A stretch of DNA of 64,000 nucleotides from Faucicola sp902506215 (GCA_016888885.1 CP069437.1:2232001-2296000); one strand, 5' to 3'. Positions 17,993-26,812 are shown, counted from the first letter of the stretch. Program-made: numbers and translations. Notes: generated from the letters alone by a model not told the origin.

Positions 17993-18841
17993 TTAAATAT
18001 TTTGATAGTCAGAAATCTTATTATCAATAAACTTGATAAGTGATTGCATATCATTCGTAAAGGCTTTTAGTTGCTTAGTAGCATCTTCGAGAATCGCTCT
18101 TTTCTGATATTTTTCTTGCTCTAATGTCTGTTTTTGAGCTAAAAGTTTTTCTAGCAGTTGTTTTTTCTCAAAGTTAGCTTTTTGTCGGCGAACTTTGGTC
18201 GCATTTCCAATATTCTGCTCAATATGCTGTTTTAACTCATCAACATGACTATTACGGATTAGGGCATCTTTATGCGTTTCTACGCCTTTTTTGTAGCGCG
18301 TATTTGAGATTTGGAAACATTTTGGTTCAAATCCTAGTGTTTTTTTACATTGCTCTAGCACTTTGGTTTGAATCTCAAGCACTTTTTCAGGTGATTCTTT
18401 ATCAATTTTACTCAAAATAATAATGATATTATCACTCGCATACTCGCCATAGGAGTCTTTGATTTTTTTCAAAAATTCAATTTCAACCGCTTCAAGTTCG
18501 CCTTGGAGTTGGTGAACAAATAGCACTACATCAGCTTTTGCGACGCCTTTTAATGCTTCGGCATTATCTTTGGCATTAGCATCTAAGCCTGGGGTATCTA
18601 CATAACAACATTTTTCGTCTTCAAAAACACTATTTACAGCGGTCTCTCGAAAATCATTGACTTTAAAATATTCTTGATCAATATGTTGAGTGAGCATATT
18701 TAACAGATAACTTTTACCTGCATTCATCAACCCCCAAACTACGACTAGCGGTTTTTCTGATTGATTTGTTGGGGCTTTTTGCAGGGTATCTGCTTGTTTT
18801 CGCAAAGATTTACTTTGCTCAATGACTTTTTGATAACTCAT
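17993..18841 (-). CDS. Small GTPase D (Era/dynamin-like G domain) with C-terminal coiled coil
   Basis: 282 residues with a complete G domain: P-loop GLMNAGKSY at 37-45, DTPG at 82-85 and G4 SKID at 144-147. The last 80 residues are a charged coiled coil (KQLLEKLLAQKQTLEQEK). The first residues are helical, without a membrane segment. The NAGKS P-loop resembles that of GTPase A rather than B, suggesting a duplicated pair. It is the first GTPase behind the regulator, with a 31-bp gap. Confidence 0.8.
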   Translation of the reverse strand: MSYQKVIEQSKSLRKQADTLQKAPTNQSEKPLVVVWGLMNAGKSYLLNMLTQHIDQEYFKVNDFRETAVNSVFEDEKCCYVDTPGLDANAKDNAEALKGVAKADVVLFVHQLQGELEAVEIEFLKKIKDSYGEYASDNIIIILSKIDKESPEKVLEIQTKVLEQCKKTLGFEPKCFQISNTRYKKGVETHKDALIRNSHVDELKQHIEQNIGNATKVRRQKANFEKKQLLEKLLAQKQTLEQEKYQKRAILEDATKQLKAFTNDMQSLIKFIDNKISDYQNI

Positions 18842-18872
18842 GAAATGACTCGCTCCTTATGTATAAAATAGA

Positions 18873-19577
18873 TTAGTCTTGTTGTAGTAATTCAGCTAAA
18901 AAACCTAATTGCTTTTTATTTAATTCATTAGCTAATTCAATAATATCTTTTTGCTTTGTGGTATTCAGCTTTGTTGAAGAATCAAAGATGGGTATTTTTT
19001 TCTTGATAAATTCCTTAATGTGCTCGTTTTTTCCAGTTATGGTTGAATCAATTGGCGATTTATTTTTTGTCAAGGCGGTTAAATGATTGATAAAAGACTT
19101 TACAGACGATTGGGGTACAAAATTTCTAAAACCATGTGTGCCAGAAAACCTGTCTTCATGCTTATCACCATCATTTGACCAATCGAATTCTGACATTTCT
19201 ATCTCTGCCAAGCCTTTAATAAACTGGGCTTTGATAAACAATGGGGTAAGCCGTTCATACAAGTCCTTTGGTATTACGCCTTTAAGCTCAGTTTCAACAA
19301 TGCGTAACGCTAACGCTTGGGACATACTTAAGCCATGACAAGATGTATTTGCCAAACGTTGCCAACGCCAACTATATGGCTTGTCTTCCTTGCGACATTC
19401 AATGGGTAAAATTTCAGATAATGTGGTCAAATCTCGTTGGAGAGTTCTAAGCGGAATATCAAAATCTTTTTCTTTTAGATAATCTTGAATATCAAGTGTC
19501 GAAACATAATTATTAGCCAAAAAAAATTGAATAATTAATAGCTGTCTTTTAATAATTTGGGTTGCTGTATTGTTCAT
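18873..19577 (-). CDS. HTH regulator, WYL-family-like N-terminus without a clear WYL domain
   Basis: 234 residues. Residues 1-75 form a DeoR/HTH_11-type winged helix (LLIIQFFLANNYVSTLDIQDYL, IPLRTLQRDLTTLSEILPI, YSWRWQR) as found at the N-terminus of WYL regulators of defence islands. The middle (SMSQALALRIVETELKGVIP) also resembles that family, but I cannot find the W-Y-L ligand-binding block; the C-terminus (ELNKKQLGFLAELL) is short. It is the first gene of the six-gene minus-strand operon, divergent from the HEPN-AAA-VWA operon, with a perfect palindrome 7 bp upstream of its start codon. Confidence 0.7.
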   Translation of the reverse strand: MNNTATQIIKRQLLIIQFFLANNYVSTLDIQDYLKEKDFDIPLRTLQRDLTTLSEILPIECRKEDKPYSWRWQRLANTSCHGLSMSQALALRIVETELKGVIPKDLYERLTPLFIKAQFIKGLAEIEMSEFDWSNDGDKHEDRFSGTHGFRNFVPQSSVKSFINHLTALTKNKSPIDSTITGKNEHIKEFIKKKIPIFDSSTKLNTTKQKDIIELANELNKKQLGFLAELLQQD

Positions 19578-19584
19578 TAAGAAG

Positions 19585-19599
19585 TCTCAAATTTTGAGA
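19585..19599. promoter_or_regulatory. Palindromic operator between the divergent operons
   Basis: TCTCAAATTTTGAGA is a perfect 7-1-7 palindrome just upstream of the regulator's start codon (19577). A half site TCTCAAA recurs at 19720-19726, nearer the plus-strand operon. Autorepression by the regulator plus control of the divergent genes is the natural reading (inference). Confidence 0.6.
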
Positions 19600-19799
19600 T
19601 ATTGCAAGTATGTTAAAAAGTGTATCAGATTTTTTATATAGCTACTTTACCAAGAAATTATTAACTTTAATAGTAATATAAAGCAAAGTAGCGTCTTATA
19701 ATGACGTTGGAATTTTCTATCTCAAAGGTAAAACACTTACTAATAACATTAAATTCGCTTAGAATGTTGCCAAAATGTAAATAAAGATACAAAAGGATA

Positions 19800-20045
19800 A
19801 TGATGAATTTATCGATCAACAAATTTTTCGTTAAAAATAGATGTGAGGAATATGTACCGATTTGGTATGTATTTAAAAACTGGGAGAAAATTGATTTAAA
19901 TAAAGTTTTGATTGAAGACTTTACGGGCAAATATCAGCGGTTACGTAATGTTGGGCAAATCGAAATAATAACTTGGCAAAAACTGAACAGAGTCTTACCC
20001 AAGCGAGCCAAGCTACCGCTGCCTAACATTATTTTTTATGAATAA
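19800..20045 (+). CDS. Small protein of unknown function, first gene of the HEPN-AAA operon
   Basis: 81 residues starting MMNLSINKFFVKNRCEEY; two adjacent ATGs (19800 and 19803) follow the ribosome site AAAAGGA. It is basic and without membrane segments. No family is recognised. It precedes the HEPN gene by 39 bp. It may be a short regulatory or antitoxin-like partner, but nothing in the sequence shows this. Confidence 0.5.
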   Translation: MMNLSINKFFVKNRCEEYVPIWYVFKNWEKIDLNKVLIEDFTGKYQRLRNVGQIEIITWQKLNRVLPKRAKLPLPNIIFYE

Positions 20046-20084
20046 TTTTATAATGATTACTTCAAACATTTACTAGGAAATTTT

Positions 20085-20726
20085 ATGTCTAATCTTTTTA
20101 ATCTATTCACCCAAAACAAATCAAATCGTCCCGATGAACTCAATTTGCGCCTACACCGTGCATTAAGTTGGCTAGAAAAAGCCGAAAACAGTCAAGAAGA
20201 TATGGATATCCAATTCATCACGCTTTGGATATCGTTCAATGCTATTTATGCCAAAGAGTTCACAAAAGAACGCGCCGCAGACCGTGAAACATTTAATCAG
20301 TTTATCGCAGAAATTTGTCGATTGGATAAAGAAAAAAGCATTTATCAAATAATTTGGCAGCGTTTTCCGCAGAATATCCGTGTCATGCTTGATAATCGCT
20401 ATGTTTTCCAGCCATTTTGGGATTTTCAAAATGGCAAAATAACTGAAAAAGCTTGGTGTGAAGACTTTGAGAAAGCCAATAAAAAAGCGTTGAATGCGCT
20501 AGCTAGCCAAGATACGTACGATATTTTGTTAGTTATCTTTGATAGACTCTACACCTTACGTAATCAATTAGTGCATGGCGGGGCTACCTATGAAAGTCAA
20601 ATCAATCGCTCACAGCTAAAAGATGGTTGCCAAATTTTACTAGCTTTGATTCCTGCGATTATCCAAATTATTTTGGACAATCCAAAGAATGACTGGGGTA
20701 AACCATTTTATCCAGTTGTGAATTGA
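20085..20726 (+). CDS. HEPN-domain protein (predicted RNase-like)
   Basis: 213 residues, all-helical. It carries the HEPN catalytic motif RxxxxH as RNQLVHG (Arg159, His164) next to LYTLRNQ, and the early conserved helix FITLWISFNAIYAKEF. This matches the MAE_28990/Apea-like HEPN families of predicted ribonucleases found in toxin-antitoxin, abortive-infection and other conflict systems. It lies 62 bp upstream of the AAA+ gene, in the same orientation. Cleavage of host or phage RNA is a family-based prediction; non-catalytic HEPN proteins also exist. Confidence 0.78.
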   Translation: MSNLFNLFTQNKSNRPDELNLRLHRALSWLEKAENSQEDMDIQFITLWISFNAIYAKEFTKERAADRETFNQFIAEICRLDKEKSIYQIIWQRFPQNIRVMLDNRYVFQPFWDFQNGKITEKAWCEDFEKANKKALNALASQDTYDILLVIFDRLYTLRNQLVHGGATYESQINRSQLKDGCQILLALIPAIIQIILDNPKNDWGKPFYPVVN

Positions 20727-20788
20727 TATCAAACCAACAAGGCTTATTTTTCACCCAAAAATCTACTATCTATTAAGTAAGAAACTGC

Positions 20789-21117
20789 ATGAAACAAAAA
20801 ATCCAAACACTACAAACCCAACTATCTCAAGGGCTTATCAACCGTGATGATGAAATCAAAGCATCATTACTCACCATGATAGCAGGCGAAAATATTGTTC
20901 TAGTCGGTCCACCTGGTACAGGCAAAAGCATGGTCGCTCGCAAGATGTCGCAAGCCCTAGCACCGATAAATACAGAAAATAATTACTTTGAGTATTTGCT
21001 CACCAAGTTTTCTACCCCTGAAGAGATTTTTGGACCCTTATCCATCAGTGAGCTAAAAAAAGATAACTTTGTGCGTAACACGGCAGGGTATTTACCCACG
21101 GCTCGCGTGGCGTTTTT
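20789..21117 (+). pseudogene. MoxR/RavA-like AAA+ ATPase, N-terminal fragment (cut by prophage)
   Basis: First 109 codons of a MoxR-family ATPase: Walker A GPPGTGKS at 40-47, then FSTPEEIFGPLSISELKKD and AGYLPTARVAF. The frame then runs into prophage DNA and stops at 21157. The missing continuation, LDEIFKASSSILNALLT, is found at 58674, so the prophage sits inside the Walker B motif. With one copy of the duplicated GTTTTT and removal of the IS at 60285-61266, the three pieces (329 + 1611 + 271 nt) join into one frame of 737 codons. The truncated product cannot hydrolyse ATP. Confidence 0.93.
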
Positions 21118-21160
21118 TGATGCCGAGCGTTATAAATTTGCGAAAAATGCGTTATAAATG
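21118..21160. repeat. Left prophage end with candidate transposase-binding repeats
   Basis: GCGTTATAAAT occurs at 21127-21137 and 21149-21159, 22 bp apart (two helical turns) with CGAAAAA between. The second copy extends to GCGTTATAAATGAT, which returns inverted near the right end as GCGTAATAAATGAT (58622-58636). This is how MuA-type end sites are arranged. Confidence 0.6.
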
Positions 21161-21333
21161 ATTAGTATTATTATTGCACCCTGTGCAATCTCATTACAAT
21201 ATCAAATACGAATTCGGCGTCGCTTTTGCTTAAAGAATTTGAGATAATAATTTTGCTTTGGGTGGGTCGAAATAAGCATGACGAATAAGACCGCCGTGTC
21301 CTCATGGTTTTCAGCCCCAAAGCACCCACAATA

Positions 21334-21366
21334 AAAAACCCTGCTCATTGGCAGGGTTTGTTTTTA
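21334..21366 (-). terminator. Terminator at the end of the leftward phage transcript
   Basis: On the minus strand AACCCTGC-(6 nt)-GCAGGGTT is followed by a T-rich tail, 9 bp behind the stop of the last leftward gene. T-runs on both sides make it potentially bidirectional. Confidence 0.85.
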
Positions 21367-21374
21367 TATCTATC

Positions 21375-21620
21375 TTATGCTTTGACAAAGCCCTCGTTGG
21401 TGATTTTATTTAACTTTGCAATATCACCGCTAACGATTACCGCTCTCAAGGCTTCCGACTTCTCATTGTAGCCCATACGTTGGGTTTTCAAATAAAAATC
21501 AATATCGTTATGGGTGATACAAAGATTGCTTAGACTATGTGGCATTCTCGTTTGGTTGCACGCCATTGTTACGTTGTTGCCGTTAATATAAATAGTGTAG
21601 CGGTCTGATACCAATTTCAT
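21375..21620 (-). CDS. Phage protein of unknown function (last leftward gene)
   Basis: 81 residues beginning MKLVSDRYTIYINGNN, with no signal peptide or membrane segment. No family is recognised. It stands between the methylase remnant and the terminator near the left prophage end, a place where Mu-like phages carry variable, non-essential cargo. A possible ribosome site (GAGGACAGCAAA) precedes the ATG. Confidence 0.5.
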   Translation of the reverse strand: MKLVSDRYTIYINGNNVTMACNQTRMPHSLSNLCITHNDIDFYLKTQRMGYNEKSEALRAVIVSGDIAKLNKITNEGFVKA

Positions 21621-21749
21621 TTTGCTGTCCTCTTTGCTGCCCCATCTTCAGGTGGGCGTTGGTTGGTGTACGGACAGTATCGCTCTACTAACATAGCGTA
21701 GCCAGTCGTTTTTGCCATTATTAATGTCCGATGCGACACGCTTTTGAAC

Positions 21750-22591
21750 CTATTGAAACCGAAAAATCATATTATCCTCGTACTTATTTTCATGGTTTAC
21801 TTGGGATTGAATCGTCACCCGTTCAAATCCACCTAGGCGCTGCCAATCGTCGCCATCCAAGCGTTTTAGATAATCCAAATAATCAAGCAGCTCGCTTTTG
21901 GTCGAACTAAAGAAAATATAAGGTGGACGGGTCAAACTCATCAAATACAAAAAATCTACCATCGCAAAGTACTTCTCCTGCTTATATGCCCCTTGCCCCG
22001 TATATAGATAAGGCGGATCAAGCAAAAACAGCGTATTTGGCTTATCCTTATAGCGAGCCATAAGTTTTGTATAAGACTCACAGGTAATCGTTAGCCCATC
22101 TAAATAGCCCGTTGGAGGCTCAAACGAGCTGACCCGCACCGTGTGTTATAAAAGGTATTTTGATATAGCTCCTCAAGCGTGCGAACCTGCTTACCGCTGA
22201 ATAACAACCATGTAGCAAGGCTCTGCACGTCGATGTAGCCATCAAAGTCATCCAGTATGTCGATCACCGCTTGCTTTTGGTCAGCAGTTAAGGCTTTTTG
22301 GCGGGGGATGGATTGAAGCTGTTTTAACAGGATTTGGCGTAGCCGCTCAGTATCATTGATATTGGCGAGGCGGTCGGCATAGCCGTCCCAGTCGTTGTAG
22401 ATGACGGTGGCTCTAGGTAGTAGGCGTTTGGCATTATGAGCCAGTAAGCCGCTACCACCGAATACATCAACCACTGTCCAGCCCGTGCCATCACCGCTGA
22501 TATTAGCGGTAATGACTTGGCGAAAGGCATTAATAAAGTTACGTTTCTGCCCGATAAATGGCAGGGGTGCTTTGCTGTAAGGTTTGTCCAC
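21750..22591 (-). pseudogene. Phage D12-class N6-adenine DNA methyltransferase, frameshifted
   Basis: Two overlapping frames make one Dam-like enzyme: 22100-22591 holds the SAM motif VVDVFGGSGLLAHNAKR, and 21750-22139 holds the catalytic motif LLDPPYLYTG. At about 22136-22142 the minus strand reads AACACACGG where AACACGG would keep the frame (NTVRVSSFEPPTGYLDG). An extra AC dinucleotide therefore breaks the gene. The enzyme would modify adenines to protect phage DNA from restriction. It starts inside the 3' part of the com-like gene, so expression may depend on Com. Programmed slippage on ACACAC is possible but not the simplest reading. Confidence 0.8.
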
Positions 22592-22772
22592 GAAGGTCTC
22601 CGTTGGTTGTTTGAGCCTCGTGGGCTTCTGTAGATTTGCCGAGAATGGCGGCGTTCATGACGCTCGTAAAAAGGTTGATTTGTTTGCAATGACGGCATTT
22701 GACTGATAATCGGTTAAAGCCGTCTGTTTTTAGCAATTTTTTACCACAGTTTTGACAAGTTAAAAATTTCAT
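22539..22772 (-). CDS. com: Com-like zinc-finger translational regulator
   Basis: 77 residues with two CxxC knuckles, CQNCGKKLLK and VKCRHCKQINLF, the hallmark of Mu Com. In Mu, Com binds mom mRNA and opens its start site so that the DNA-modification gene is translated late. Here the overlapping downstream gene (start 22591) encodes an adenine methylase rather than Mom, so the same control may serve a different modification enzyme. The last 30 residues beyond the zinc finger are polar and unconserved. Confidence 0.75.
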   Translation of the reverse strand: MKFLTCQNCGKKLLKTDGFNRLSVKCRHCKQINLFTSVMNAAILGKSTEAHEAQTTNGDLRGQTLQQSTPAIYRAET

Positions 22773-22935
22773 ATTTCACCTAGTGCAATAGCGTTTCATA
22801 TTGTGTTATCCTTGCCACTCTCTGTACAGAGGGCAGGGTCTTTGCTTTGCGATAGGTGGACTTAAAAGCTACTATCAAAGAGAACGGCTGAATGTTCCAG
22901 CAGACAGCCGTTGCCCTGTTTGTTTAAAAATTACT

Positions 22936-23697
22936 CTATAGAGGGGGGGTAACATGAAAAATCGTAGTTGCACTGCCGTTGACTGTCATGCTGGTAAATT
23001 TACGACCACCTGCTAACTCTGCGCCCCACGGTTTAATTTGTATCCAACCATTAGGACCGTCATAATTGATAGCCACATCTGTAGTATCGCTGCCATTATT
23101 AATATAAAATACGCCATTTATATCAACGCCACCTTGCGTATTGAGTTGTTGCGAGTCATCTAATATAGTAACCGTACCATCAAAATTATTTCTAAAGACG
23201 ATATCCACACCTGTTGATGTCGCAAAAGTTACTGACTGATTTTGTGGGTTGAATTTAAAATTAAAATAATTCTCATTTTGTGACAAGTCACCGCCATAAG
23301 GTTTAGTGGTATCTTTTGGTGCTAAATAAGCATTTCCGTCATATCTATCTGTAGCAACAAAATTTGCATTTATCAGACGAGTGAATACGCCTGTTGCATC
23401 TGTGCCAATATCACCAGTATCTGGTGGTGCTTTAGCAATAAAAACCTCACCGACAACAATCAAATCCGCCTCATCAATATCATTATTCACGTTCAATTTG
23501 ACCCACACAGGCGTGTTATAGTTAAAATCTTTACCGCCTGCGAGTTTGTCAGTGACAAATGCTGAATTATCAGTCGGTTTGTCTGCCCCGACGTGGATAT
23601 GGTAGCTTGCAGCCGTGTTACAGCCGATAAGCGTGACATTGCCTGTAGATACCTGTTGCCAAGTCTGAGTGATGTTTAAGCGTTGTGTTGTTGCCAT
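22936..23697 (-). CDS. Phage tail-tip or host-range protein of unknown family
   Basis: 253 residues, rich in Asn, Asp, Gly and Thr and predicted mostly beta, with no cysteine-rich or membrane segment. N-terminus ITQTWQQVSTGNVTLIGC; C-terminus GGRKFTSMTVNGSATTIFHV. It follows the tail-fibre gene and was probably adjacent to it before IS630 entered. Its composition and position suggest a receptor-binding or tail-spike accessory protein (inference). Start ATG has GGAGT upstream. Confidence 0.6.
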   Translation of the reverse strand: MATTQRLNITQTWQQVSTGNVTLIGCNTAASYHIHVGADKPTDNSAFVTDKLAGGKDFNYNTPVWVKLNVNNDIDEADLIVVGEVFIAKAPPDTGDIGTDATGVFTRLINANFVATDRYDGNAYLAPKDTTKPYGGDLSQNENYFNFKFNPQNQSVTFATSTGVDIVFRNNFDGTVTILDDSQQLNTQGGVDINGVFYINNGSDTTDVAINYDGPNGWIQIKPWGAELAGGRKFTSMTVNGSATTIFHVTPPL

Positions 23698-23732
23698 GAT
23701 AGACTCCTTGGTCTTGTTTGAAAGATAAAATA

Positions 23733-24712
23733 TAGTTAAACCTATATTATAATGAACACAATTTAAATTTTCATAGATAGTGCCATGCCGAACCTATACG
23801 ACCAAGACCTAAGAAAGCGCACCATCGCCTACTGGCAAGAAACGAACAACAAAAGTAAAACCGCTCGTACCTTTGGTATCTGTCGCAATACCCTAGACAG
23901 TTGGATAGATTTGTATCAAGAACAAGGTAATACCCAGCCTAAAAAAGCACAACCAACCGGCGTAAAACACATCATAACCGACCTTATTGCTTTTGAACAA
24001 TACGTCAAATCTCAGGAATTTGACACCGCTAAACAGCTACGAGAACAATATTTAAAAGACCATCCTGATGTCAGTATATCCTACAATGCGTTTGTCGATA
24101 CCTTGCATCGTATCAACTGGACATTTAAAAAAAGACCTTTACCTTTAAAGAAGCCGACCCTGTAAAACAACAAGGTTTTAGCGTATGTTTAGCTATCATG
24201 GCGTTTTGGTTTGGGTTATCCAATATCTTATTCATGGATGAAACAGGCTTTTACCAAAGACAAAGTTATCAGCGTAGTTGGTCACCTGTTGGCAAACCCT
24301 GCTATGCTAAAATTGAGGCCAACAAAGGTAAACGGTTAAATCTAATTGGTGCAATGAGTATGGCTGAATTTAAACTGATTGCACCTGTGACCTTTGAAGG
24401 TGGGTGTAAGCGTGATACGGTAGAAAATTGGCTTCACACGCTTGGTCAATCTTTGCCTAAACATGAACTCGACAGCTACCCACAGCGTTTTTTAATCATG
24501 GATAATGCAAGGTTTCATCGGGGTGGCAATTTAAATCAGATTGCTAAACAATATAATTTAACCTTGTTATACTTACCGCCATATTCCCCTGAGTTAAATC
24601 CTGTAGAGAATAAGTGGGCGGTAGTGAAGCAAAATGTGCAACTGTCTATGAGTCAGTTTGAGTCACTCAATGACTGTGTTATTCATTGTTCAGTTTAATT
24701 TAGGATTTACTA
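23733..24712 (+). mobile_element. IS630-family insertion sequence, about 980 bp
   Basis: Flanked by TA (23731-23732 and 24713-24714), the target used by IS630/mariner elements. Ends are inverted repeats: TAGTTAAACCTATATTAT on the left matches the complement of the right end, TAGTAAATCCTAAATTAA. It entered 3 bp behind the stop of the tail-fibre gene and upstream of the ribosome site of the next gene. It breaks neither but may block read-through. Confidence 0.88.
23785..24698 (+). CDS. IS630-family transposase, two frames joined by -1 slippage
   Basis: The first frame (23785-24165) carries the helix-turn-helix part (TARTFGICRNTLDSWIDLY). The second carries the DDE part: ILFMDETGFYQ, FLIMDNARFHRG and LPPYSPELNPVENKWA. 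They meet at A AAA AAG (24127-24134); a -1 shift gives the continuous TFKKKTFTFKEADPVKQQ into the second frame. The heptamer is the classic bacterial -1 slippery sequence, so this is probably programmed frameshifting and the element may be active, not a broken copy. Confidence 0.8.
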
Positions 24713-24716
24713 TAGA

Positions 24717-25412
24717 TTAAGCGGTACGTACCCAGCGACCCACCACCACAAACGGCTGCATATTGTTGTGGGGTTGGTCACCTCCAGTATCACGAGAGCT
24801 TTGTAAAAACATACTGTCGGCTACATCATCATTTCTATAAGCTAAATCAGCCGTAACATTAACACTATCCCAATCTATATAATCAGTTAGATTTTTCCAC
24901 AAAGGGTCGCTTTTTTTAGCTCTGACATCACCATTATTAGTCATAAATGATTTATGCGTATGTTTTGGCATTTGTGCTTCTGTGATTGTGACTTCCTCTT
25001 CACCACCCATTTGACCAAGTGCATATTTACTAGACTTAGCAATGGTTACACGACCCTCACCGTACTCTTCCCATGTACCGTAGCCCATGTCTTTGGCAAC
25101 ATCCGCCGCAGTGGCATAGGCTTTGGTCGTTTCAAATAAACCACCCACAGGTATCATATATTGGGTAATGGTCGGGGCAGGTTCCTGTTCTAACTCTTTA
25201 ACCCGTTGAAGCAGTGATGCTAGTGAGACGGTTTCACCATTGGGGATTTGCCCTTTTGCCTTATCAATTTCAGACTTCAAATAAACCGTTCGATTGGCAA
25301 GCTGCTGATGCGGAATATTATCAATGCCATTTTCGCCACCTTGCACGGGGTCATTGGCTTCAATTTGGCGAATTTGTTCTACCCAAATTGCTTGTTCTGT
25401 GATTGCTACCAT
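24717..25412 (-). CDS. Tail fibre protein with collar-like C-terminus
   Basis: 231 residues. N-terminal helix (ITEQAIWVEQIRQIEANDPVQGGENG) binds baseplate in related fibres. The C-terminal half (YMIPVGGLFETTKAY, GEGRVTIAKSSKYALGQMGGEEEVTITEAQMPKHTH ... GGDQPHNNMQPFVVVGRWVRT) is the phage tail-collar fold seen at fibre tips, with an HTH metal-type motif. It directly follows tail protein I, as in P2/Mu phages. It is short for a full fibre. Confidence 0.8.
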   Translation of the reverse strand: MVAITEQAIWVEQIRQIEANDPVQGGENGIDNIPHQQLANRTVYLKSEIDKAKGQIPNGETVSLASLLQRVKELEQEPAPTITQYMIPVGGLFETTKAYATAADVAKDMGYGTWEEYGEGRVTIAKSSKYALGQMGGEEEVTITEAQMPKHTHKSFMTNNGDVRAKKSDPLWKNLTDYIDWDSVNVTADLAYRNDDVADSMFLQSSRDTGGDQPHNNMQPFVVVGRWVRTA

Positions 25413-25993
25413 TGTGCGATTACCTCATCATAAAAATGCGTGCCATCGTGGTTGATGACGCTATTGTGGTAGATATTGTTAAGATTGATTGATGCCAGCT
25501 TACAGCGTAGCGGTGCGACATCGGTCAACAACGCTCTGATACGCTCGGCTTCGGCAGTGCTAATTCGCTTTTGCATGAGCAGACGATAATGTGTCCAATG
25601 CCCATCTGCCCCATAGCGGTGATTGCTGTCATGGTTTATCATGCCGTCATGCTCATAGTAGCCAAAGCGTTCTTGCAGTTTACTATCGCCATAGCCTAAT
25701 AGTTGCAGGGTGCGTTTAATCGCCCAAGGTGTGCCTTTATGGCGGTGAATTTCAATTGCGCCCTTTATCAGTTCCCGTTGTTCAGTTTCAGTTTTGGCAA
25801 ACTCCCAACCGTCACCAAGTAAGCTAAATTGGTCGGCAAACGCCATCAATGCAGACCCATCGACAATATCAATTAGCATAATAATAATGTGCTGGGGCAA
25901 GGTGTTGAGCCGTTGCAATAGGCTTTCAATTATCAAAAAACGCTGATTTTGCAATGGTATGGGTAGCACGCTATCAGTGACTAATTTAGCCAT
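25406..25993 (-). CDS. Baseplate protein I (P2 gpI-like)
   Basis: 195 residues with family landmarks LPHLAWALGVD-like region replaced by ALMAFADQFSLLGDG, then EIHRHKGTPWAIKRTLQLLGY and the C-terminal ERIRALLTDVAPLRCKL. The GTPxAI block is characteristic. Overlaps the J gene end by 8 bp and the fibre gene start by 7 bp, giving a tightly coupled J-I-fibre block. The protein joins the tail fibres to the baseplate. Confidence 0.85.
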   Translation of the reverse strand: MAKLVTDSVLPIPLQNQRFLIIESLLQRLNTLPQHIIIMLIDIVDGSALMAFADQFSLLGDGWEFAKTETEQRELIKGAIEIHRHKGTPWAIKRTLQLLGYGDSKLQERFGYYEHDGMINHDSNHRYGADGHWTHYRLLMQKRISTAEAERIRALLTDVAPLRCKLASINLNNIYHNSVINHDGTHFYDEVIAQW

Positions 25994-26810
25994 TTTGACT
26001 ACCGCCTAACGAGATATTAAGCTGAGTACAGTTTGCCCATTGATATGGCTCTAAAATCACAGGTTGGCTTGGGCTAACCACTTCAATTTGCCAAATCCCA
26101 TCACCGCTTAGGCGGTCGATGATTTGACTAGGGACAATGTCACGCCCAAGTTTACGCTTGAGTTCATCAACATAGATTTGAGCCTTAACTTGAGCGGTTG
26201 CTAATACGCTATTGGGGTCGGCAATGGTCAGTGGATAGACTTTGATATCAAGTTCAAAGTTAAAGGGTTGCCCCCCTGCCACATGAACTAGGTCGGATAA
26301 TGGACGTTTTTTCTCATTGCTAGTATTGGCAAGCACACGCTGGATTAAGTCATCTGTAACAATCCCATCAGCGGTCAAGATATGAATATAAATATTGCCA
26401 TTCTCGCCACGCAGGGCATCAGCATCAATGATTTGGCTATCGGTCGATAAGGTGTGATAAATATAGGCTTGGCGTGAGCCTGTGGTAGCATAGCTTTCAG
26501 GGGCTAATCGAATACGCTGTCTTAGCTGTTCATCAGTTTCGTTTTCCAAGCGAACCACACCGAAAAAATCACCAAGATAATCGAGCATCACCCCATTGGC
26601 AAAAGCGAGTAAATTTTGCTTACCTGCTTCTTGGATTTGAGTACGAATCAACATCTCACGGTAAGCAATGACATCCAGCATGATACGGTCAGCTTGGGCA
26701 GGATAGAGCGTCTTACCGCTCAACTGCTCGTATAATGCCACCAATTCAGCGGTGACTCTATTAGCATCACGCTCGATAAAATTGGGTTCTGGCAAATTGG
26801 CAATCGGCAT
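25986..26810 (-). CDS. Baseplate wedge protein J (P2 gpJ-like)
   Basis: 274 residues. Family blocks: ALYEQLSGKTLYPAQADRIMLDVIAYREMLIR, NQANLLAFA-like KQNLLAFANGVMLDYLG, and the LAPESYATTGSRQAYIYHTLSTD segment. It forms the baseplate wedge with W and I. The start lies 2 bp before the stop of W (26813). Length is slightly below the P2 protein, with no sign of damage. Confidence 0.9.
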   Translation of the reverse strand: MPIANLPEPNFIERDANRVTAELVALYEQLSGKTLYPAQADRIMLDVIAYREMLIRTQIQEAGKQNLLAFANGVMLDYLGDFFGVVRLENETDEQLRQRIRLAPESYATTGSRQAYIYHTLSTDSQIIDADALRGENGNIYIHILTADGIVTDDLIQRVLANTSNEKKRPLSDLVHVAGGQPFNFELDIKVYPLTIADPNSVLATAQVKAQIYVDELKRKLGRDIVPSQIIDRLSGDGIWQIEVVSPSQPVILEPYQWANCTQLNISLGGSQNG

Positions 26811-26812
26811 GA

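Noticed and set aside
21589..21720. 43-codon minus-strand ORF (MAKTTGYAMLVERY start) near the left prophage end
   Set aside because: Overlaps the start of the 81-residue gene in another frame and has no ribosome site; not enough to call a gene.
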